64,000 nucleotides of DNA from an uncultured Subdoligranulum sp. (GTDB taxonomy: Bacteria > Bacillota > Clostridia > Oscillospirales > Ruminococcaceae). Below are positions 58,932 through 64,000 of the stretch, piece after piece (positions within the stretch are counted from its first letter, which is position 1; the number at the start of each line of letters is the position of its first letter). The DNA lies in contig UQZO01000008.1 of NCBI GenBank assembly GCA_900545545.1, positions 1 to 64,000 on the forward strand. The letters run 5' to 3'. Under the pieces are notes generated by a model, which was not told where the DNA came from, searched no databases, and saw nothing but the letters and a program-made list of their open reading frames with translations. The translations under genes and the position numbers were made by a program.

Positions 58932-60053
58932 ATGCAGAATAAAAAACCCTGGCTGTATCTGGCGGCGGTGGCCGTCGTGCTGCTGGCGCTGAAATACAGC
59001 GATACCCTGTTCGGCGGCATCCGGCTGTTCTTCTCGCTGCTGGTGCCGCTGTTCATCGGCTGCGGCGTGGCCTATGTGCTCAACATCCTGGTCGCCCGGC
59101 TGGAAAAACTGCCCCCGCTGCACAATCCCCAGTCCAAAGTCTATCCCTTCCGCCGGGGCATCAGCATCACCGGCGCGCTGCTCATCATCCTGCTGGTGCT
59201 GGCCTTGCTGGTCGTGATCATCATTCCGCAGATCGTGGATGCCTTCCGCGTCATGCTGGTCAACGTGCCCCCCGCCGTGAACGAGTTCCTGGCCTGGCTG
59301 AACTCCCTGAACATCGACCTGCCCCAGCTGGAGACCTGGCTGCGCTCCCTGAACGTGAACTGGCCGGAGCTGCTCCAGAAAGCCACCACCTACCTGACCT
59401 CCGGTGTGGGGGATGTGTTCAACTCCGCCATCGGCCTTGTGAGCAGCGTGGGCGGTGTGGTGATGCAGGTCATCATCAGCGTGATCTTCGCCCTCTACAT
59501 TCTTGCCGGTAAGGAGCGGCTGGGCCGCCAGTTCCACGCCCTGGCCGACACCTACCTGCCCGCCGGCGTCTGCAGCCGTCTGTGGTATGTGCTGGATGTC
59601 GCCCACGATACCTTTACCAAATTCTTTGTGGGCCAGTTCACCGAGGCCATCATCATCGGCGTGCTGTGCACCCTGGGCATGATGCTGTTCCGGCTGCCCT
59701 ACGCCACCATGATCGGCACCCTGGTGGGGGCCACGGCCCTGCTGCCGGTGGTGGGCGCTTACCTGGGCGCTGCGGTGGGCGCCTTCATGATCCTGACCGT
59801 CAACCCGCTGCAGGCCCTCGGCTTTCTGATCTTCATTGCCATTCTGCAGCAGCTGGAAGGCAACCTCATCTACCCCCGTGTGGTGGGCACCTCCATCGGG
59901 CTGCCGGGCATCTGGGTGCTGACCGCCGTGACCCTGGGCGGCGGCATCGGCGGCATTGCCGGTATGCTGCTGGCTGTGCCGGTCACCGCCACCATCTACC
60001 GTCTGGTGCGGGCCGATGTGCGCCAGCGCCGGGCCGTCCCCGCCAAAACTTGA
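58932..60053 (+). CDS. AI-2E family transporter (PerM/YdiK-like)
   Basis: The 373-residue protein has about eight hydrophobic segments with the family core: the N-terminal pair, a soluble region of about 100 residues, then FFVGQFTEAIIIGVLCTLGM and the conserved GTLVGATALLPVVGAYLGA, followed by NLIYPRVVGTSIGLPGIWVL. Members include TqsA, an AI-2 exporter, and Na+/H+ antiporters. The substrate here is unknown. A promoter and terminator flank the gene, so it is monocistronic. Confidence 0.9.
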   Translation: MQNKKPWLYLAAVAVVLLALKYSDTLFGGIRLFFSLLVPLFIGCGVAYVLNILVARLEKLPPLHNPQSKVYPFRRGISITGALLIILLVLALLVVIIIPQIVDAFRVMLVNVPPAVNEFLAWLNSLNIDLPQLETWLRSLNVNWPELLQKATTYLTSGVGDVFNSAIGLVSSVGGVVMQVIISVIFALYILAGKERLGRQFHALADTYLPAGVCSRLWYVLDVAHDTFTKFFVGQFTEAIIIGVLCTLGMMLFRLPYATMIGTLVGATALLPVVGAYLGAAVGAFMILTVNPLQALGFLIFIAILQQLEGNLIYPRVVGTSIGLPGIWVLTAVTLGGGIGGIAGMLLAVPVTATIYRLVRADVRQRRAVPAKT

Positions 60054-60079
60054 CATTTGTTTTACGTTGCTTTTCCCCT

Positions 60080-60117
60080 CCCCTTGGGCAGAATTTTTCT
60101 GCCCAAGGGGATTTTTT
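60080..60117 (+). terminator. Terminator of the AI-2E family gene
   Basis: CCCCTTGGGCAGA (60080-60092) pairs with TCTGCCCAAGGGG (60098-60110), followed by ATTTTTTG. Confidence 0.93.
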
Positions 60118-60153
60118 GTATCCGGCGGCCTGTGCCCCCATGCAGCAGGCCTG

Positions 60154-60247
60154 CGGATTTTTTACAAAAAGGCTTTCTCCTTGGCGGATTTTTTACGATG
60201 ATTTGACTGCCCCATGGTTTCGACACGTTGGGCCACCCACGTATAAT
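60154..60247 (+). promoter_or_regulatory. Pho-like direct repeats and promoter of the alkaline phosphatase gene
   Basis: GCGGATTTTTTAC occurs twice, at 60154-60166 and 60185-60197 (31 bases apart, about three helical turns), each ending in a PHO-like TTTAC core. A perfect TATAAT lies at 60242-60247, with a weak TTCGAC 17 bases before it. PhoP activation is inferred from the repeats and from the enzyme's function. Confidence 0.55.
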
Positions 60248-60334
60248 GGGCCTTGGCAAGCGGCCAGGGGCCGCTGTGCTGCCGGGTGGTCCCGGCCGAT
60301 CATAGAGAAAAGAAAGTAAGGAGAGTCAACAACT

Positions 60335-61957
60335 ATGCAGAACCTGAGCAAACGCGCCCTGGCCCTGCTGGGTGCCGCGGCCATGTCCGCCAGCCTGGCA
60401 GCCTGCGGCAGCACCGCTTCCACCAGCACCGCCAGCGAGTCCACCGCGGCTACCCCCGCCGCCGAGACCGCTGCCGCCACCGCCGAGACTTCCGCCAAGA
60501 CCCCCAAGTACATTTTCCTGTTCATCGGCGACGGCATGAGCTACCCCCAGATCCAGAGCACCAACTACTACCTGAGTGCCCTGCAGAACGGTACCAGCAT
60601 GGGCGGCGACGGCGCGATCCTGCAGCATGAAGACGCCCTGACCTTCCTGGACTTCCCCGTGGTGGGCAGCGCCCAGACCTACGACAGCACCTCCTTCTGC
60701 CCCGACTCGGCCTCCACGGCCACCTCGCTGTCCACCGGCCACAAGACCTACTCCGGCACCATCAACATGGACGAGACCGGCACCGTGGCCTATGAGACCA
60801 TCAGCGAAAAGCTGAAGGACCAGAAAGGCTACAAGATCGGCGTGGTGTCCAGCGTCAACATCAACCACGCCACCCCCGCCGCCTTCTACTGCCACCAGGC
60901 CAGCCGCTCCAACTACTATGACATCGGCCTGGAGATGATCGACAGCAACTTTGACTACTTTGCGGGCGGCGCCCTGCTGGAGCCCACCGGCGCCGACGAG
61001 GACCAGACCGACCTGTACACCCTGGCTGCCGAAGCGGGCTACACCGTGGCCAAGACCCAGGCGGAAGCCGAGGCCATCACCGCCGACACCGGCAAGGCCA
61101 TCCTGATCGACGAGCACCTGGCCGACGACGATGCCATGCATTATGAGCTGGACCGCACCGACGACATGTGGAGCCTGGCCGACTACGTGGACAAAGGCAT
61201 TGAAGTGCTGGACAACGACACCGGCTTCTTCATGATGGTGGAGGGCGGCAAGATCGACTGGGCCTGCCACGCCAACGACGCCGGTTCCACCATGCATGAC
61301 ACCCAGGCCCTCTCCGACGCCGTGGATGAGGCCGTGGAGTTCTACAACGAGCACCCCGACGAGACACTGATCCTGGTGACCGGCGACCACGAAACCGGCG
61401 GCCTGACCATCGGCTATGCGGGCACCAACTACGACACCTTCCTGCAGAACCTGGCCAACCAGAAGATCAGCTACGCCAAGTTCGACAGCGACTATGTGGC
61501 CGCTTACAAAGAGAACAACACCCCCTTTGAGGACGTTCTGGTGGATGTGCAGAACCTGTTCGGCCTGACCACCGAGGAAGCCTCCGGCCAGCAGGGCGAG
61601 ACCGGTGTGACCACCGACAACGCCAGCAGCCACCCCACCGGCGTGACCAGCGGTTCTTTGGTTATGACCGACTACGAGCTGCAGAAACTGCGCGACGCCT
61701 ACGACCTGACCATGACCAAGACCGAGGACACCGAGCTGACCCAGGAAGAGTATGTGCTCTACGGTTCCTACGAGCCGCTGAGCGTCACCATCACCCACAT
61801 CCTGAACAACAAGTCCGGCATCAGCTTTACCAGCTACAGCCACACCGGCCTGCCGGTGGCCGTCTTCGCCATGGGCGCCGGCCAGGATCTGTTCCAGGGC
61901 TACTATGACAACACCCAGGTCTACTTCAACCTGGCCGAGCTGACCGGCGTGGCCTGA
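60335..61957 (+). CDS. Alkaline phosphatase (PhoA family) lipoprotein
   Basis: The 540-residue protein has a lipobox LAACGS (C24), a Ser/Thr/Ala linker, and the PhoA metallo-core: FLFIGDGMS (first zinc Asp), the phosphoserine motif PDSASTATSLSTGHKT with S125, HATPAAFYCH, VEGGKIDW, and GDHETGG. It hydrolyses phosphate monoesters outside the cell to release Pi. The lipoprotein anchor and the Pho-like promoter fit phosphate scavenging with the pst system in this window. Confidence 0.92.
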   Translation: MQNLSKRALALLGAAAMSASLAACGSTASTSTASESTAATPAAETAAATAETSAKTPKYIFLFIGDGMSYPQIQSTNYYLSALQNGTSMGGDGAILQHEDALTFLDFPVVGSAQTYDSTSFCPDSASTATSLSTGHKTYSGTINMDETGTVAYETISEKLKDQKGYKIGVVSSVNINHATPAAFYCHQASRSNYYDIGLEMIDSNFDYFAGGALLEPTGADEDQTDLYTLAAEAGYTVAKTQAEAEAITADTGKAILIDEHLADDDAMHYELDRTDDMWSLADYVDKGIEVLDNDTGFFMMVEGGKIDWACHANDAGSTMHDTQALSDAVDEAVEFYNEHPDETLILVTGDHETGGLTIGYAGTNYDTFLQNLANQKISYAKFDSDYVAAYKENNTPFEDVLVDVQNLFGLTTEEASGQQGETGVTTDNASSHPTGVTSGSLVMTDYELQKLRDAYDLTMTKTEDTELTQEEYVLYGSYEPLSVTITHILNNKSGISFTSYSHTGLPVAVFAMGAGQDLFQGYYDNTQVYFNLAELTGVA

Positions 61958-62094
61958 GCCCCGGTCTGAGCAGAGCCTTTCCAGGACCCCCTCTTGTTGA
62001 CAACAGCGCGACCCCGCAGTGCTATGCGCCGCGGGGCCGTACTGCGTGCGGGGTATTGTTTGAAAAAAATCTTTGGTTTAGGAGAATCCAGATT

Positions 62095-63294
62095 ATGCTG
62101 CAACGTATCTTTGGCGCGATCCTGCGGTTTTTGCGCCGCATCTGGGGCGACCAGCCGGTGGGCTGGGCCACCCTGCTGCCGGGCCTTTTGCTCACCGCCG
62201 TGCTGCTGGCGCTGCCCACCGGGTACGAGGGCGCCGTCATCTACCAGGGCACCCAGAAAGTGCGGGCCACCGTGCTGGCCACCAACGAGGACACCGTCAT
62301 CTCCACCGGGCTGATCCAGACCGGCGATCAGGTCTGCACCCTGCGCATTGAAGAAGGGATGTTCAAAGGCCGGGAGGTGCAGGGCACCAACCTGCTTTCG
62401 GGCAGCCTTTCCCAGGACAAGATCTTCGCCGTGGGGGACAGCGCCTTTGTGGTGGTGAGCTACCAGGGCGACACCATCACCTCGGTGACGATGATCGACC
62501 ACTACCGCATCACCTGGGAGGCCGTGCTGGCCGTCATCTTCTCGCTGCTGCTGATCTTGTTTGCGGGGCCGGGCGGCGTGCGGGCACTGCTTTCCTTCGT
62601 CATCACGGTGCTGGCCATCTGGAAGGTGATGATCCCCACCTGCTTAAAGGGCGGCAACCCGCTGGTGATGGGCCTTTTGCTGGTGGCGCTGCTGACGGTG
62701 GTCATCATCGTGTTTGTCTACGGTTATGACCGCCGCAGCCTGGTGGCGGTGCTGGGCAGCATGCTGGGCACCGTGACCGCCTGCGGGCTGGGCATCCTGT
62801 TCACCCACCTGCTGAAAATCCACGGTGCCGTGATGAGCGACAGCGAAACATTGCTCTACGCCGGGTACCAGAACCTGGACCTGACCAACATCTTTATGGC
62901 CAGCATCTTCATCGGGGCGGCGGGCGCCATGATGGACCTGGCCGTGGACATTACCAGCGGCGTGAGCGAAGTCATCCGCAAAAAGCCGGGCATCGGCGCC
63001 TGGGAAGCCGTTGGCAGCGGTATGCGCATCGGCCAGGCGGCCATGGGCACCATGACCACCACCCTGCTGCTGGCCTACTCCGGCGGGTGCATGGCCCAGC
63101 TGATGGTCTTTATGGCCCAGGGCACCCCCATTTTGAACATCCTGAACTACAAATACGTTGCCAGCGAGATCTTGCAGACGCTGGTGGGCAGCTTCGGCCT
63201 GGTGACGGTGGCCCCCTTCACCGCCGTGGTGGCCGGCCTTTTGCTGACCCGCGGCGCCCGCACCGACCAGCCGGACAGCGCCGCGGCAGCCTGA
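62095..63294 (+). CDS. YibE/F-like membrane protein
   Basis: The 399-residue protein starts at the ATG at 62095 (AGGAGA 9 bases upstream); a TTG 39 bases earlier lacks a site. A first TM (LLPGLLLTAVLLALP) is followed by an extracellular domain of about 100 residues, then six or seven TMs with GAAGAMMDLAVDITSGVSEVI and GSGMRIGQAAMGTMTTTLLLAYSGG, the conserved YibE/F core. The family's transport substrate is unknown. It follows phoA by about 140 bases, and a strong terminator ends it. Confidence 0.88.
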   Translation: MLQRIFGAILRFLRRIWGDQPVGWATLLPGLLLTAVLLALPTGYEGAVIYQGTQKVRATVLATNEDTVISTGLIQTGDQVCTLRIEEGMFKGREVQGTNLLSGSLSQDKIFAVGDSAFVVVSYQGDTITSVTMIDHYRITWEAVLAVIFSLLLILFAGPGGVRALLSFVITVLAIWKVMIPTCLKGGNPLVMGLLLVALLTVVIIVFVYGYDRRSLVAVLGSMLGTVTACGLGILFTHLLKIHGAVMSDSETLLYAGYQNLDLTNIFMASIFIGAAGAMMDLAVDITSGVSEVIRKKPGIGAWEAVGSGMRIGQAAMGTMTTTLLLAYSGGCMAQLMVFMAQGTPILNILNYKYVASEILQTLVGSFGLVTVAPFTAVVAGLLLTRGARTDQPDSAAAA

Positions 63295-63311
63295 AACCAT
63301 CCTGCGCCGCA

Positions 63312-63354
63312 CAGCGGGCAGACCCCTTTCCGGGGGGTCTGCCCGCTGTTTGCG
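63312..63354 (+). terminator. Terminator of the YibE/F gene
   Basis: CAGCGGGCAGACCCC (63312-63326) and GGGGTCTGCCCGCTG (63334-63348) form a 15-bp perfect stem followed by TTTGCGTT. Confidence 0.9.
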
Positions 63355-63397
63355 TTGTCCCGGAAATTTTTGTTGGTTTATCGTAAAAATGACAAAA

Positions 63398-63565
63398 TGG
63401 AAACGGTTTCAATCATTTTGTAACTTTTCCCGTGACAAGTGCACAAAAAGCCTCCTTGCTTCTTGTGGTTTTCAACAAATTTGATTAAAAAGTGGAAAAA
63501 ATACTTGCTATTTTGTGGAAAACAATGTATCATAAGCTCACAACGAAGTTGGAAACGTTACCAAC
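63398..63565 (+). promoter_or_regulatory. Promoter with two LacI/CcpA-type operators before the sugar-binding protein gene
   Basis: TGGAAACGGTTTCA (63398-63411) and GTTGGAAACGTTACCAAC (63548-63565) are near-palindromes with the central CG of LacI-family and cre sites. A promoter, TTGCTA (63505-63510) with TATCAT (63528-63533) and a 17-base spacer, lies between them. The second operator is just past the transcription start, a classic roadblock position. CcpA or a local LacI-type repressor could bind. Confidence 0.8.
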
Positions 63566-63631
63566 TAAAAAGCAAACGTACATTCACCCGGGACCCCGGG
63601 TACAACGCCTTTTTACAAGGAGGAGAACACC

Positions 63632-64000
63632 ATGAAAGCCAAGAAATTGATTTCGCTGGGCATCGCCGGAACGATGGCCGTTGCACTGCTGGCAGGCTGC
63701 ACTTCGAGCGCACCCAGCTCTTCTGCCGCATCGACGGATTCCACCGCCACGTCGGAGGCTTCCGCCACCAGCACCGCCGAGGGCAAGGTTTACTACCTGA
63801 ACTTCAAGCCCGAACAGGACCAGCAGTGGCAGGACCTGGCCAAGGTCTACACCGAGCAGACCGGCGTGCCCGTCACCGTGGTGACCGCCGCTTCCGGCGA
63901 GTACGAGACCACCCTGATGAGCGAGATGGCCAAGAGCGACGCGCCCACCCTGTTCCAGGTCAACGGCCCCATCGGCCTGGCCAACTGGAAGGACTACTGC
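63632..64000 (+). CDS. Start of an ABC transporter sugar-binding lipoprotein (cut by window end)
   Basis: The first 123 residues have an AAGGAGG site, a lipobox LLAGCTS (C24), a long Ser/Thr/Ala linker, and the start of a family 1 extracellular solute-binding domain: YYLNFKPEQDQQWQDLAKVYTEQTGVPVTVVTAASGEYETTLMSEMAKSDAPTLFQV, read in short pieces. Pattern KPE-Q--W--LAK-Y---TGV-V-V is that of carbohydrate ABC transporter receptors. The operators upstream support sugar control. The permease genes presumably follow outside the window. Confidence 0.88.
   Translation, partial: MKAKKLISLGIAGTMAVALLAGCTSSAPSSSAASTDSTATSEASATSTAEGKVYYLNFKPEQDQQWQDLAKVYTEQTGVPVTVVTAASGEYETTLMSEMAKSDAPTLFQVNGPIGLANWKDYC

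Overview
The window looks like part of a GC-rich Firmicutes genome of the Oscillospiraceae/Ruminococcaceae type (a Gemmiger, Subdoligranulum or Faecalibacterium relative; this is inferred from base composition, gene content, strong AGGAGG ribosome binding sites and short palindromic repeats, not from a marker gene). The first 42 bases are not genomic: they are the end of an Illumina P5/i5 oligo plus the Nextera transposase adapter, so the contig edge is a library artefact.

Layout. (1) 45-1744: a truncated unknown gene, a small hairpin-flanked element that resembles a tnpB-less IS200/IS605 remnant, and an aldo/keto reductase. (2) 1886-9909: a complete arginine operon argG-H-C-J-B-D-F on the minus strand, with a promoter and an ArgR-type operator in front of argG. 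(3) 10060-13035: small housekeeping genes, including a GIY-YIG/GNAT fusion, a MYG1-family protein and a Cys-rich miniprotein. (4) 13039-30288: a large minus-strand surface-glycan locus. It has at least seven recognisable glycosyltransferases (including GT6 and GT11 enzymes), a Wzx-like flippase, a GINT1-like protein, an epimerase, a nucleotidyltransferase, a membrane-flippase/kinase fusion and a HAD phosphatase. (5) 30340-32423: DUF624, TrmN6-like and Nudix genes. (6) 32589-41227: a Pho regulon. pstS-pstC-pstA-pstB-phoU runs leftward and a Na/Pi cotransporter plus phoP-phoR runs rightward, with PHO-box-like repeats on both sides of the shared intergenic region. A phoA-type alkaline phosphatase with a possible Pho-like promoter lies at 60335. 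(7) 41338-44746: a siroheme reductase, an orphan BtuF/FecB-like lipoprotein and a DUF2383 protein. (8) 44806-51001: a polyamine operon speA-speE-speB-carboxyspermidine dehydrogenase-nspC. It is preceded by a strong promoter, an unassigned structured leader RNA of about 225 nt and a terminator hairpin. (9) 51031-58836: a CIRCE-controlled hsp20, an EFR1 ferredoxin, lipoproteins, and a PTS glucose permease with its LicT/GlcT antiterminator, each preceded by its own RAT/terminator. A frameshifted gene follows. (10) 58869-64000: an AI-2E exporter-like protein, alkaline phosphatase, a YibE/F protein, and the start of a sugar-binding lipoprotein behind LacI/CcpA-like operators.

How it fits together. 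The arginine operon supplies the substrate of SpeA, and the polyamine operon carries both an aminopropyltransferase (SpeE) and the carboxyspermidine route. The glycan locus puts an alpha-1,2-fucosyltransferase-like enzyme (GT11) three genes from an ABO-type GT6 enzyme, so a blood-group-like epitope on the cell surface is a testable prediction. Leading candidates for new biology are this glycan locus, the circularly permuted PstS, the structured RNA in front of speA, and the membrane YbhN-like/APH kinase fusion.
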